A stretch of 64,000 nt of DNA from Jaltomata sinuosa (GCA_003996215.1 QJPP01001560.1:491001-555000); one strand, 5' to 3'. Shown: positions 12,119 through 24,877, numbered from the stretch's first letter. The notes: generated by a model from the letters alone, not told the origin. Translations and numbers: made by a program.

Positions 12119-12513
12119 TGATAAGTGGTGAAATTACCACTTATTTGCATCTCTTTTCTTAGTCTTTTGTGTCCTCTAATGGTGATATGAGACCACTTAT
12201 TACTTGTTTTGATATATTTCAGGTGATTCTATTCGTGTAGAGACTTTGAAGCAAGTTGAACAAAAGAAGCTAAAAATGAGCTGAAGGGAGAAACAAGCCT
12301 TAGATATCGCAAATGTGGATAAAGGACCGCAAATGCGGTGGTCAACTAACCAGTCAACCACCACGAATGTGGCTAATGGACCACAATTGCGGAAGTTAAT
12401 AGTCAGTCAACATGCCGCAATTACCGCCTTTTCTCTGCAATTGCGGACGTCGAGCTCAGCTAGGACTAAAGCCATTTTACACACTTTTGGAAACCGTAAT
12501 TCGCAAAGTTGTT
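12119..12513 (+). repeat. Element C 3' LTR, left part
   Basis: Begins TGATAAGTGG right after the GGGGGTGT polypurine tract. It contains an island of gcaattgcgg-type words at 12300-12460. It is cut at a 7-bp shared word (aaagttg, 12505-12511), after which LTR sequence of element B starts. Confidence 0.72.
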
Positions 12514-15303
12514 GTTGTTGTAATTTGATAAAAAGTTATATTTTTATTATTTTTATAAAAAATATTTTAAATGTCTGAAAAATATTTTTGTTATTATATA
12601 ATTGTGTATTAGTTATTTTATAAGGTTTTTATACATTGGAATACTTTAACGGAGATAGTAAATTTAGTTATGTTGAAAATTATTATTATAATATAGTAGG
12701 TTTTATTGGAAATAATTTTCTATTTGTTATGGTATATTTAAAAAGTTATATTTACTTTATCACGAACCTATGCAATATCCGAGTACTTAAGAAATTAGAT
12801 AAGAATGAATTTAGGGTGTCAACCCATTGTCACGTGGAGGAAGGAGGAAGTGAACAACCACATTTATTTTGATGTGGTGTCTTTCTAATATTTTAACTTC
12901 TCTCCTATTATCACTATTATTTTTTTAAGTATAATTGCATAATAGTAAAGGGTGCCATTCACTTCGTGTTTTTCGTTGGTTACTGTAGTTAGTTGTGCTA
13001 CACATATATGTATTTTCATTTGCTCATTCACTCATTTTCTCCAACAAACTAGAATTATTTCTTATCATATGCTGAACTTGTGTTAAGGAGGAACTATTGC
13101 GGGAATTACAATTTACTCAACCATTGATACGAAAATCGATTACTTACGCCAAGTTATTCAAGCCTAAATTCGAATTTGATTTTATTTTGGTGCTTCTCGG
13201 AGTGGTTCGAGCCTGGACATCGTCAATCTAGCAGCTTATCATCAGACGACAGGTAGGTTACAATTTATTTTCCCTAGACTCCGCATAAATAGGATGAAAT
13301 TATATTAATGGGCATCCTTGTGTTGGATTTATTAGGTCGGTACCACAAACCTTGACCGCTTTATTCATGCCCGCCTACTTTTGTTCCTCCGATGCTTGTA
13401 GTACTTGCCGATACGTTTTATTTACCCTTGTGGTCCTGTGAGGCCTCGTTGACTCCGGAACATAGAAGGTGGGATATTGGGAATGTCCGCGAGTCCCGGG
13501 CATAGAATTATCCTTCTAGGCTGCTTATGCTTGCTGAGTAGCTATGGTCCTGTGCAAGGTCAATAGGTTGATTGTGAGATGCTGGGCAGCTATTGTTTTT
13601 GATCATACCATTTCCATGCATATAAAGAGGTTTTATCCATGTTTTACTACGATTTTGGCTTCGGGCCTACTGACACTATTTTCTAAACCTTGCATGGCCC
13701 CGTAGGCCCGTTTTTGATGGAAATGAATTGGAAATGGTTTGATTTAACTTGTGAATATTCTTGGGTAAAATAAGGTAAAATTATGATTTATATCACAAGT
13801 TTTACGATTAACGCTATACTCGGCAGTGCCGGGGTGCTAGTTGAGTTTTCTTGCTACTTGAGATGATTTTAGCCTCGGTCGGATCGAGCACCTGAGATGA
13901 CTTTCTACTGTTTAGACCTGGTTAATCCTAGGCACCCTTGGAGGGGTTTTTGAGATATTTTACCACTACCTTAGTCTTGGACAGGGTCTGGGCATGCATA
14001 TTCGAGACTGGGTCTCTATCTTGAACCTGGACTTGCTTCTGGATGACATGTTTTGATTCTGAGTTTTAGTATGGGGTCTTGGACCTCCATGGACCTTGCC
14101 ATCCGGGCCTGGGGCTTCGGGCTGCGTTTGCCGGAGGAAGGGTATACGGCGTAGTAGAGGTATACGGGCAGTGTCCTTCCATGGAACCTACCTGCTGGGC
14201 CAGATCGGCACCGGAGGAGGTACATACAGAGATACCATTTCACTTGAGATCTTCATGCATCATATCATTCATTGTTTGAGGCTCCACCCTTGTTTTGTTG
14301 TTTGTTGATTGTACTCTCCGGTAGTATGGGATGTCGGAGGGTTTGTTTTCACTTGTTTGTGTTCCTCGGTTGTATGGGCGACCGGGGGACTGTAGGTAGA
14401 CTCTTGCTATTTACTTACAGAATTGTTCCCTATTACGGTTAAGTATTAAATTGGTTACTGCTAGGCTGTTAGTTTCTGAATTTGAGATTGATATGATTAG
14501 TTGAGTTTGATTTCTGTCTCTGAGCATGCCTATCATTACACTTTCCCTCTTCTTACACTTGAGGTTACCGGTATACCATCCATTTCGTAAACTTATTATG
14601 TATAAACTGTTATTGCAAGGACCCCAGGTGCGTTGTTTCTTACTTTCACCTATGCCTATGGTGTATATATTTTGCTTGCTGGCCTCACATGTGGTTATGT
14701 TGACTTCCCTCTGGGCTAGTTCCTATTTACCTTTTGTTGATTTTTATGACTAGTTGCTTTTATTTTGTCTGTTACTATGCTTTTATCTTATATGTGCCCA
14801 GTCGGCCTATGATACCTACTGGGTACCTTATGCTTTGCATTTGGTGCTCACCCTACCCCCTGCATCTTTTAGTGCAGATCCTAGCGTGGGACATCGCTGC
14901 TACATCGCTGTGATTCATGCTTGGAGATTTGTTGGGGACCACTTCAGACTGAGGGTGAGCTCTTGGCTACCGGAGCTTAGCTTTAGTTTATCTTTTGCTT
15001 TATGCACTCTATTACCATTCAGAGACATCTGTATACGCTGTTTTGGATCGTTTGTACTCCTTATATGTAGTTTTGGCTCTATACTATGATACCAGGTCTT
15101 GGGGTTTGGTTTAGTTTTCGCATATGTATATATATTCCTGTTATCTATTCTCTTCATCTTGTTCCCTTACTCTTGCTTATTAAACTATTCTTACGCTTAT
15201 TTGTTAGATAGTAGCCCATTACTAACTGTCCTGGGCTATGAGAATTGGTTCGCCTACTGGGGGGTTGTAGGTGCCATCATGACCGAGAAATCGAGTCGTG
15301 ACA
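12514..15303 (+). repeat. Element B 5' LTR, first ~200 bp missing
   Basis: Aligns with 19907-22690 of the 3' LTR but lacks the first part (19707-19905). It ends GAGTCGTGACA at 15303, immediately before the primer site. A (GTT)n run of four units lies at the left junction, starting inside the shared word aaagttg. Confidence 0.92.
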
Positions 15304-15306
15304 ACT

Positions 15307-15318
15307 TGGTATCAGAGC
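15307..15318 (+). promoter_or_regulatory. Element B primer-binding site (tRNA-Met type)
   Basis: TGGTATCAGAGC, complementary to the 3' end of initiator tRNA-Met, lies three bases after the 5' LTR. It primes minus-strand DNA synthesis. Confidence 0.9.
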
Positions 15319-15516
15319 TCTAGGTTCATCGGTGTCATCGGTATAGGAGCCAATATCTAGTAGAGTCCTGTGGAATGGGGTGGAGACGTCCGTACGAAAT
15401 CTTCGAGAGGCTACACTGATATTTTAGTAAAAATGGACTTTTCTTGCTTCTATATCGTGCGTAGTATCCTTGAAAGTTTCCTGAAATCTCACTTATTGTA
15501 ATTCATTCTCCCGCGG

Positions 15517-16193
15517 ATGGTTCGTGCGAGAGCAATTCACCAGACTTATTCAGGGTTCTATGAGCGTATCTGTGTAAGTGACCCATTCCCATTAGCTTGC
15601 TCCATTTGGGGCTATGATCATTCCTATTGAGCCGGACAGGGTTCGCAAATTTATTATAGGGATTTCAGAAAGAGTTTAGAGAGCCATCTGAGATATTGGT
15701 TGCTAGTGGTCGATCACTCAAGGTTATTGTAGACTATGCCCATACTGTAGAGGATTTTCTTCATCATGACTCCGGGGCCAGAGATAAGAGGCCTCGACAT
15801 CAGGGTAGCTACAATGGTCCCCATCACAATAGTAAAGGTTCGAGCTTTACTTCAGACTTCTGGTAGTTCTCGGTTTGTGAGGGGTAGAGTAGCCAGCAAG
15901 GTAACAATGGTCAGACACTGAGGGGTTCAGTTTCTGGGGCATCAGGCCGTGGTGGCCACACGGGTTCAGTTGGTTCATCCCGATCGAGTAAGCCGCCAGG
16001 GGCTTGTTTTACTTGTGGTGTGATTGGTCATTTTTCTAGAGATTGCCCTCAGCATGGTACAGTTCAGCCGGCCGAGCCTTTACGAGCAGCTCAGCCTCCG
16101 ATTAGAGGGGGTGGTCATCAGGGTAGAGGCGGTGCTCCACGTGGTAGAGCAGGTGGTAGGGATGGTGGTCAGGCAGGTGGAGGTCATTGTTAG
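15517..16193 (+). pseudogene. Element B gag, internally deleted
   Basis: Starts at ATG 15517 (MVRARAIHQTYSG). After about a dozen codons it jumps at roughly 15556-15590 to the end of the capsid region, so most of the retrotransposon gag domain present in A is missing. A CCHC zinc knuckle survives at 16004-16045 (CFTCGVIGHFSRDC), followed by a Gly/Arg-rich tail ending in TAG at 16191. Gag packages the RNA; with the capsid domain deleted B would need gag from another copy. In-frame stops are also present near 15870-15890. Confidence 0.82.
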
Positions 16194-16214
16194 TTCTATA
16201 CGGTCCCTGGGAGA

Positions 16215-16882
16215 CAGGAGGCAGAGGCCTCGGATATTGTGATTACAGGTATAATTTTTGTGTGCCATCAGTCTACTATGGCTTTATTTGATCCTTGACC
16301 ACTTGTTCATATGTATCTGCCTACTTTGTGCCTTTTTTTGGGTTGGCTAGTGAGCCATTATTTGTTCCTGTTTCTGTTTCGACCCCAGTAGGAGATTCTT
16401 TAGTAGTGGATCAGATTGTGAGATCTTGTATGACATTTATTGGCGATTCAGAGACTTGGGGTGATTTGATGATCCTTGATATTCTAGATTTTGATGTGCT
16501 ACTAGGCATGGACTGGTTATCCCCTCACCGTGCGGTGTTGGATTGTTATGCCAAGACCATTACCATAGTTGTGCCCGGTGTATCCCTGGTTGTGTGGCAG
16601 GGTTCTGTTAGCCATGCACCATCTGGGATCATTTCTTGTTTTCGAGCTAGGAAGTTGATTTCCCATGGGTGTTTAGCTTATCTAGCATATGTCCGAGATG
16701 CTAGTGTTGACCCTACATCTCCTGAGTCTGTTCCTGTGGTTAGAGACTTCCTTGATGTGTTTTCTACCGACCTGCCAGGCCTTCCACCTGAGAGAGATAT
16801 TGATTTTGCTATTGAGTTAGAGACGGGCACCAGGCCCATTTCTATTTCTCCTTACCGTATGGCTCTGGCTGAGTTGAGGTAG
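16215..16882 (+). pseudogene. Element B retropepsin (protease) and linker
   Basis: An aspartic protease of the retroviral type, which cuts the polyprotein. The active-site segment (ALFDP at about 16280) is followed at once by a frameshift, so the DxGAS signature is broken. The flap and C-terminal signature survive (DFDVLLGMDWLSPHRA). The open frame 16295-16882 then runs into the RT linker (GLPPERDIDFAIELETGT) and stops at a TAG where F has GAG. Confidence 0.82.
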
Positions 16883-17640
16883 CTTAAGGAGCAGCTCCAG
16901 GATCTGCTAGCTAATGGGTTTATTAGACCGATTATGTCGCCTTGGGGTGCTCCTTTTCTCTTCGTGAAGAAGAAAGATGGGTCGATGTGGATGTGTATTG
17001 ATTATCGGCAGCTGAATAGGGTGACAGTGAAGAATAGGTATTCAATACCGAGGATTGATGACTTGTTTGATCAGCTTCAGGGTTCAGTCATGTTTTCGAA
17101 GATTTATTTGAGGTCTGGCTACCATCAGTTGAGGTTTGGGGCGTAGGATATCTCTAAGACAACATTCAGGGCACGTTATGGCCATTATGAGTTCACGGTA
17201 ATGTCTTTTGGGTTGACTAATGCCCCCGCAACCTTTATGAACTTGATGCACAGGGTTCTTGGCCCGTATTTAGACTCATTTTTGATAGTCTTTTTTTATA
17301 TAGACGACATCTTGGTATACTGACGTAGTAGAGATGAGCATGAGCAACACTTGAGGGTTATATTTCAGATTTTGAGAGATCATCGGCTTTATGCCAAGTT
17401 CTTAAAGTGCGAGTTTTGGATTGAGTCAGTTGCATTCCTAGGGCATGTGGTGTCTAAGGATGGGATTAGGGTTGACCCGAGAAATATTTCTGTGGTTTGT
17501 GATTGACCTAGACCTACTACTGCTACTGACGTCCACAGCTTTATTGAGTTAGCAGGTTACTACAGATGGTTCATTCAGGGATTTTCTTCCATAGCAGCAC
17601 CCTTGACTATGTTGACTAGGAAGGATGTCCTATTTTAGTG
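16883..17640 (+). pseudogene. Element B reverse transcriptase
   Basis: Copies element RNA to DNA. Motifs in order: PWGAPFLFVKKKDGS, MCIDYRQLN, FSKIYLRSGYHQL (the catalytic Asp of KIDL is Tyr here), TNAPATF, then the YIDD catalytic pair with two extra codons just before it, and GHVVSKDGI. Stops interrupt it near 17144 (GAG to TAG), just after the YIDD box and at about 17505 (TGG to TGA). Not functional as it stands. Confidence 0.88.
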
Positions 17641-18154
17641 GTCGGATCAGTGCGAGGATAGCTTACAGAGGCTTAAGGCCTTATTGACTTCAGCTCCAGT
17701 TTTGATTTTGTCGATTAAGGGTCAAAGCTTCTCCGTGTATTGTGATGCTTTTGGGGTTGGTCTTGGTTGTGTATTGATGCAGCAGGGTCAAGTAATAACA
17801 TATGCGTCGATGCAGTTGAAGGTTCACGAGTGCAACTACCCCACTCATAACTTAGAGTTGGTGGCGGTAGTTTTTGCACTCAAGATCTGGGGGCATTACC
17901 TATATGGAGTTCACTGTGAGATCTTCACTGATCGCCGTAGTCTTCACTATATCACGAGTCAGCGAGAGCTAAACTCGAGGCAGAGGAGATGGGTCAAGCT
18001 ACTGAAGGACTATGACTTCACTATTCTGTATCATCCGGGCAAGGCAAATGTGGTAGCTGATGCCATGAGCCGGAATGCGATGAGTATGGGTAGCCTAGCT
18101 TCTTTTTCAGTTTCAGAGCGACCCTTGGACTTGGACATTCCAGTCCTTAGCTAA
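17641..18154 (+). pseudogene. Element B RNase H
   Basis: Degrades RNA in RNA/DNA hybrids during reverse transcription. Open for 156 codons from 17684. It has SVYCDAFGVGLG, LELVAVVFALKIW, IFTDRRSLHYI and GKANVVADAMSR, so the D-E-D-D catalytic set is all present. This is the best preserved enzyme domain in the window. It directly follows RT and precedes integrase, the normal order. Confidence 0.88.
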
Positions 18155-18173
18155 CCATTTTGTTAGGCTTGAC

Positions 18174-19366
18174 TTGTCGGATCCTTGCAGAGTTCTTGCC
18201 AGTGTCGAGGTTTGTTCTACTTTGATTGATCAGATTCAGATCCGTCAGTTTGAGGATCAGCAGTTGCGTGACCTTCATGATCAGGTTGTCCTGGGTGAGG
18301 CCAGTCGGGCTACTCTAGATTCAGGTGGGGTTCTGAGTTTTGATAGTCGCCTTTGTGTTCCGAGAGTTGGGGATTTGATTCAGTTGATACTTCATGAGGC
18401 GCATTATTCTAGATGCTCCATTCATCCTAGCGCAACCAATATGCATAGAGACTTGAGGCAGCCTTACTGGTGGAGTGGTATAAAGCAGGATATAGCTGAG
18501 TTTGTGTCTCGATTCTTGAACTGTCAGCAGGTGAAGTTCGAGAACATGAGACCTGGTGGTTTGATGCAGCGACTTCCCATTCCTGAATTGAAGTGGGAAA
18601 GGCTTACTTGGACTTCGTTGTTGGTTTGCCTTGTACTTCTCGTGGGTTTGATTCCATATGGGTGGTTGTTGATAGGCTGACTAAGTCAGCACATTTGTTG
18701 CCGGTTCAGACTTCTTATGGTGCAAAGAGGTTAGCTCAGATCTACCTTCGCGAAATTGTTCGATTGCACGGGGTCCCAGCTTCTATCATTTCAGATTGCG
18801 ACACTCAGTTCACATCTCAGTTCTGGAGGGCTATTCAACGAGATTTGGGTACAGAGGTTTATCTTAGTACCGCTTTCCACCCTCAGACAGATGGCCAGTC
18901 CGAGTGGACCATTCAGGTCCTGGAGGACATGCTTCGGGCCTGTGTTCTTGACTTTGGAAGTTCCTGGGATCAGTTTGTTCCCTTGGCAGAGTTTGATTAT
19001 AATAACAGTTTCCATTAGAGTATTGGCATGGCACCTTTTGAGGCTTTTTATGGTAGGTGTTGTAGATCACCGGTTGGTTGGTTTGATGGTTTTGATTCTA
19101 GGCCACAGAGTACAAATTTGCTTTGAGATTCCTTAGATCGGGTCTGAGTGATTCAGGACAGACTTCGGGGAACTCATAGCAGGCAGAAGAGTTATGCTGA
19201 TCGTAGGCTTCGTGCCTTTGAGTTTAGTGTTGGAGACTTGGTGTTTCTCCGTGTATCGCCCATGAAGGGCGTGATGAGATTTGGTAGGTGGGGCAAGCTT
19301 AGTCCCATGTACATTAGGTCGTTCGAGATTCTCTAGAGGGTTGGTTATGTTGCTTATCAATTAGCT
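18174..19366 (+). pseudogene. Element B integrase
   Basis: Zinc-binding N-terminus (HEAHYSRCSIHPSATNMHRDL, then NCQQVK; this looks like an H2C2 finger with one Cys intact in the visible frame), then after a frameshift near 18600 the core (DFVVGLPCTSRGFDSIW, then IISDCDTQFTS, then DGQSEWTIQVLED) with the two Asp and the Glu. A stop (CAT to TAG region) lies at about 19016. The C-terminal part follows (FSVGDLVFLRVSPMKGVMRF). Confidence 0.87.
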
Positions 19367-19699
19367 TTGCCTGCGATGTTTTCAGGTATGCCCCCAGTTT
19401 TCCATGTATCTATGTTACGGCGGTATATTCCAGATAAGTCTCATGTGTTGCAGTTGGATTCAGTTCAGTTGGATGAGAGTTTAGCCTTTGTTGAGGAGCC
19501 GGTAACTATTTTGGCCAGAGATGTCAAGAGATTGAGGTCTCGAGAGATCCCGGTTGTTAAGGTCCAGTGGAGGCACCGTCCAGTTGAAGAGGCTACTTGG
19601 GTGACCAAGAGAAATATGAGGGCTCAGTATCCGCAACTGTTTGAGCTTTCAGGTACTTCTTTGTCCTTGACTTTCGAGGACGAAAGTCCTTTTTATTAG
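19367..19699 (+). pseudogene. Element B integrase C-terminus with chromodomain
   Basis: Open 110 codons. HVSMLRRYIPDKSHVL is typical of chromovirus integrase ends. The chromodomain-like segment VKVQWRHRPVEEATW near residues 63-78 marks the element as a chromovirus. This domain targets heterochromatin marks. The frame ends in TAG just before the polypurine region, and the AGGA hairpin overlaps its last codons. Confidence 0.85.
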
Positions 19700-19706
19700 T
19701 GGATGA
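19669..19706 (+). promoter_or_regulatory. Element B AGGA hairpin and polypurine region
   Basis: A perfect 8-bp inverted repeat (GACTTTCG and CGAAAGTC, 19669-19676 and 19681-19688) encloses AGGA. It is followed by AGTGGATGA against the LTR start TGTAATGACTC at 19707. The equivalent hairpin in A has a compensated base pair (TG/CA for CG/CG). Confidence 0.75.
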
Positions 19707-22690
19707 TGTAATGACTCTTCTGATCATTTCCGCGTATACGCTTTCCTTGTATGTTAGAGCTCTCCTGTAGAGGCCCCGAGTTGTTTATGACTTGCTGGGA
19801 ACGGTGGTTCGGTGCCCTGGTCGTTTGATTGGTCTTTATGATCAATTCCCTGTCTTAGAAGCTGAGTATCAAAATCGTGCGTATTTGAAAATATTATTTT
19901 ATTTGAAAGTTGAATTTGATAAAAAGTTATATTTTTATTATTTTTATAATTTTTTTTTTAAATGTCTGAAAAATACTTTTGTTATGATATAATTGTGTAT
20001 TAGTTATTTTATAAGGTTTTATACATTGTAATACTTTAACGGAGATAGTAAATTTAGTTATGTTGAAAATTATTATTATAATATAGTAGGTTTTATTGGA
20101 AATGATTTTCTATTAGTTATAGTATATTTAAAAAGTTATATTTATTTTATCACGAACCTATGCAATATCCGAGTACTTAAGAAATTAGATAAGAATGAAT
20201 TTGGGGTGTCAACCCATTGTCACGTGGAGGAAGGAGGAAGTGAACAACAACATTTATTTTGATGTGGTGTCTTTCTAATATTTTAACTTCTCTCCTATTA
20301 TCACTATTATTTTTTTAAGTTTAATTGCATAATAGTAAAGGGTGCCATTCACTTCGTGTTTTTCGTTGGTTACTGTAGTTAGTTGTGCTACACATATATG
20401 TATTTCCATTTGCTCATTCACTCATTTTCTCCAACAAACTAGAATTATTTCTTACCATATGCTGAACTTGTGTTAAGGAGGAACTATTGTGGGAATTACA
20501 ATTTACTCAACCATTGATACGAAAATCGATTACTTATGCAAAGTTATTCAAGCCTAAATTCGAATTTGATTTTATTTTGGTGCTTCTCGGAGTGGTTCGA
20601 GCCTGGAAATCGTCAATCTAGCAGCTTATCATCAGACGACAGGTAGGTTACAGTTTATTTTCCCTAGACTCCGCATATATAGGATAAAATTATATTAATG
20701 GGCATCCTTGGGTTGGATTTATTAGGTCGGTACCACAGACCTTGACCGCTTTATTCATGCCCGCCTACTTTTGTTCCTCCGATGCTTGTAGTACTTGCCG
20801 ATACATTTTATTTACCCTTGTGGTCCTGTGAGGACTCGTTGACTCTGGAATATAGAAGGTGGGATATTGGGAATGCCCGCGATGTCCCGGGCATAGAATT
20901 ATCCTTCTAGGCTGGTTATGCTTCTAAGTAGCTATGGGCCTGTGCAGGGTCGATAGGTTGATTGTGAGCTGCTGGGCAACTATTGTATTTGATCATACCA
21001 TTTCCATGCATATAAAGAGATTTTATCCATGTTTTACTACGATTTTGGCTTCGGGCCTACTGGCACTATTTTCTAAACCTTGCATGGCCTCAAGGGCCCC
21101 TTTTTGATGGAAATGAATTGGAAATGGTTTGATTTAACTTGTTAATATTCTTGGGTAAAAGATGGTAAAATTATGATTTATATCACCAGTTTTACGATTA
21201 ACGCTAGACTCGGTAGGGCCGGGGTGCTAGTTGAGTTTTCTTGCTACATGAGATGATTTTAGCCTCGGTCAGACCGAGCACCTGAGATGAATTTCTACTG
21301 TTTAGACCCGGTTATGCCCGGGCTCCCTTGGAGGGGTTTTGAGATATTTTCCCACTACCTTAGTCCTGGACAGGGTCTGGGCATGCATATTCGAGACTGG
21401 GTCTCTATCTTGAACCCGGACTTGCTTCTGGATGACATGTTTTGATTCTAAGTTTTAGTATGGGGTCTGGGACCTCCATGAAACTTGCATTCCGGGCCTG
21501 GGGCTTTGGGCTGCTTGTGCCGGAGGAAGGGTATACGGAAGAGTAAGGGTATACGGGCTGTGTCCTTCTATGGAACCTACCTGCTGGGCCAGATCGGCAC
21601 CGGAGGAGGTACATACAGAGCTACCATTTAACTTGAGATCATCATGCATCATATCATTCATTGTTTGAGGCTCCACCCTTTTTTGTTGTTTGTTGATTGT
21701 ACGCTCCGGTAGTATGGGATGCCGGAGGGTTTGTTTTCACTTATTTGTGTTCCTCGATTGTATGGGAGACCGGGGGACTGTAGGTAGACTCTTGCTATTT
21801 ACTTACAGAATTGTTCCCTATTACGGTTAAGTATGAAATTTGTTACTGCTAGGCTGTTAGTTTTTGGATTTGAGATTGATATGATTAGTTGAGTTTGATT
21901 CCTGTCTCTGAGCATGCCTATAATTACTCTTTCCCTCTTCTTACACTTGAGGTTACCGGTATACCGTCCATTTCGTAAACTTATTATGTATACACTGTTA
22001 TTGCAAGGACCCCAGGTGCGTTGTTTCTTACTTTCACCTGTGCCTATGGTGTATATATTCTGCTTGCTGGCCTCACATGTGGTTCGGTTGACTTCCTTCT
22101 GGGCTAGTTCTTGTGTACCTTTTGTTGATTTTTATGATTACTTGCTTCATTCTGTATGTTAGTACACTTTTATCTTATATGTGCCCAGTCGGCCTATGAT
22201 ACCTACTGGGTACCTTATCCTTTGCATTTGATGCTCACCCTACCCCTTGTATCTTTTGGTGCAGATCCTAGCGTGGGCCATCGCTGCTATATCGCTGTGA
22301 TTCATGCTTGAAGATCTGTTGGGGACCACTTCAGACTGAGGGTGAGCTCTTGGCGACCGGAGCTTAGCTTTAGTTTATCTTTTGCTTTATGTACTCTATT
22401 ACCATTCAGAGACATCTGTATACGCTCTTTTGGATCGTTTGTACTCCTTATATGTAGTTCTGGCTCTATACTACGATACCAGGTCTTGGGGTTTGGTTTA
22501 GTTTCGGCATATGTATATATATTCCTGTTATCTATTCTCTTCATCTTGTTCCCTTACTCTTGCTTATTAAACTATTCTTACGCTTATTTGTTAGATAGTA
22601 GCCCATTACTAACTGTCATGGGATATGAGAATTGGTTCGCCTACTGGGGGGTTGTAGGTGCCATCATGACTGAGAAATTGGGTCGTGACA
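19707..22690 (+). repeat. Element B 3' LTR, complete
   Basis: 2984 bp from TGTAATGACTC to GGGTCGTGACA. The termini form an imperfect 11-bp inverted repeat. It lacks the CG-word island seen in the LTRs of A, D, E, F, G and H. The next bases, ataaac at 22691, belong to the LTR of G. Confidence 0.93.
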
Positions 22691-24257
22691 ATAAACTACC
22701 ATAAGCTGAAAACATGATCATAAACAAAAGAGTCTGAAATCTTAATAAGAGTCAAATACATTTTTAAAGCATAAACTGTTTCTGAGGGAGGTTCTCTAAC
22801 CGACATAGACCATGTGAGCTACATGGAATCTGATGTATATGCCCCATCGAGAGGACCCAACATACCTTGCCAGGGCATAAAGGCATGACTGTGGAATGAT
22901 CACTAAATCTGATGCCCAACAGAGGGTACTTATAAACCGATGGGGGCACGTAGTTATGGGACTAAGGGTACTCTCACCCTGTCCAACTCGATGCTAAATA
23001 TTATTCCCAAAATATACATATAGCTCATATAATACTGGGCATATTTGATGCCAACACTAATCATAACTGATGACATATCTCATGTCGAACTATTTGAAAA
23101 GCAATAAGACATATCTGATGCAATGCATTTCAAATTAATACATTTAAAGACTTACCATAGCTATAATTCAAATCATGCTTTACCTTTCTAATTTCATACT
23201 TGAAGAATTAGGCATACAATTTCCTAAACACAAGAAAGGTCATGAGATCTAATCATGTAAATTTTCTCTTGAAAACATGCAATTCAATGGGATCATGCTA
23301 GAAAGCAACCTTAATGCTTGGGCTTTTAAAACCAATGGAGGAATCATGATCAAATCATAATTAAGCAATAAGAAGCCATGAATTTAAGCATAGGTTAAAT
23401 GAACCCATTGTTTTTCGCCATTTAGATTAAAGACCTAATTTCACAAGTGCATAACTCAATTTGAGGATTGGGGGTTTTTGGCACAAAGGTGAAATGAACC
23501 CATTGTTGAATACTCACATACCTTGATTGAAGTTAACCCACTTGTAATTGAAAAGATTTGGAGACTTGGACTTGGAGCTTGAGAGAGTTCTTTTTCTTTT
23601 TGGGAGATGAATGAGGTAATGAGAAGGGACTTAGGCTAATGAGGGTAAAAACTCTTCTAGAAATAGTCAAAACGACATCATTTAGTGGTTAAAAGGGTGG
23701 GTAATGACTAAAATACCCCTGGCATGTAATTAGGAAAAAGCTGGAAAAAATTGACTTTCAGGGACCATGGATGTGTTTCACGAACCGTAGACTAAACCAT
23801 GGCTCGTGGTTTCCATCCATGGTTGCTGACCAAAGAACAAGCTGCAGAAGCCAAATTATGGGTCAATAGGACAGACCTGTAGAATAGATCACGAGTCGTA
23901 AACTCAAGTCGTCATTTTTGGGATCTGATATGGTCTCTGATCAGGTTATATGAGTCAATAGGACGGACCCGTAATTCAAACTACGGTCCATCGTCTTGAC
24001 TCGTGGTTCCTGGGAATCAGTCAGTCCTCAGATATGATACCAATAATTGACAGGATTGGTCGTAGAATGAAATACAGTACGTATAACCAACTTTTGGTTC
24101 TCAGACCAGAGCCTCAGCCTGGTAGAATTAAACCACGAATCCATTCCACGACCTGTGGTTCAAACCATGGTCCGTGGTTTGGACTCGTCGTCCCTTGAAA
24201 CTTCAGAATTTTCAGATTTCTTAAGTTTAAAGCTGGATCAAGTTCTGGGGTGTTACA
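22691..24257 (-). repeat. Element G 3' LTR, truncated by B
   Basis: On the coding strand it starts TGTAACACCCC at 24257 and runs down to 22691, where B begins. Its lower part (22691-23095) aligns with 29760-30166. It contains an island of catggt/ccgtggtt words at 23765-24190. Confidence 0.85.
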
Positions 24258-24292
24258 CTATCTCCCCTTTTGTATCATTCATCCTCGAATGA
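24258..24292 (-). promoter_or_regulatory. Element G polypurine tract and AGGA hairpin
   Basis: On the coding strand AAAAGGGGAGATAG abuts the LTR. Upstream lies an inverted repeat TCATTC/GAATGA around GAGGAT (24275-24292). Confidence 0.7.
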
Positions 24293-24472
24293 AGACTAAG
24301 CGAGGACACTTAAAAAAATAACAGTCCAACCAAACATCAAAACATGAAAATTGAACCTTTCAACTTGAAAACATGACATAACTAACTTCGTAAAACAAGG
24401 ATGCATGCTAGGATCATGAGAGAAACTGATGGAATAGGATTGGAGGATCATATTAAGGATGAAACTGTTACC

Positions 24473-24877
24473 TCAAGCTGAAATGTGATCGGAAGGAAAA
24501 AGGTGAGGGTACTTGGCTTTTATGGCTGACTCCGCTTCCCAAGTAGCTCCTTCAACAAGCTGATTCCTCCAAAGGAATTTTACCGAAGCGACTTCCTTAT
24601 TTCTCAACCTCCGAATGTGATGATCATGGATCTCTACGGGAACTTTCTCATAAGTGAGACTATCCTTCACACCTATATCCTCTAAAGGAACAATCAAGGA
24701 TGGATCACTAACACATTTCTTCAACAAGGAGACATGGAAGACTAGATGAACCACTTCTAACTCTGATGGACAATCCAACTCATAAGCAACGCTTCCAACT
24801 GTTCTCAGAATCCGGTAAGGACCTAAAAAATGGGGACTAAGCTTTCCTTTCTTGACAAATCTCATCACACCCATCAT
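24473..24877 (-). pseudogene. Element G integrase C-terminus and chromodomain
   Basis: Open 134 codons: GVMRFVKKGKLSPHFLGPYRIL, then VFHVSLLKKCV, then a chromodomain-like end (VKFLWRNQLVEGATWEAES) and YPHLF. This is the heterochromatin-targeting tail of integrase. It is the last coding part before the polypurine tract. Confidence 0.86.

Larger units (their letters stand above)
12514..22690 (+). mobile_element. Element B: Ty3/gypsy chromovirus, youngest in the window
   Basis: Plus-strand element with a truncated 5' LTR, a TGGTATCAGAGC primer site, a gag with a large deletion, protease, RT, RNase H, integrase, chromodomain, a polypurine tract and a full 3' LTR. Its LTRs differ at about five positions in the 300 bp from 12840, far fewer than the other pairs here. 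It adjoins G's 3' LTR at 22691, so it inserted in G. Its left end, the rest of G's LTR and part of C's LTR are gone. Lineage: Tekay/Del-like by chromodomain and pol order. Confidence 0.92.
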
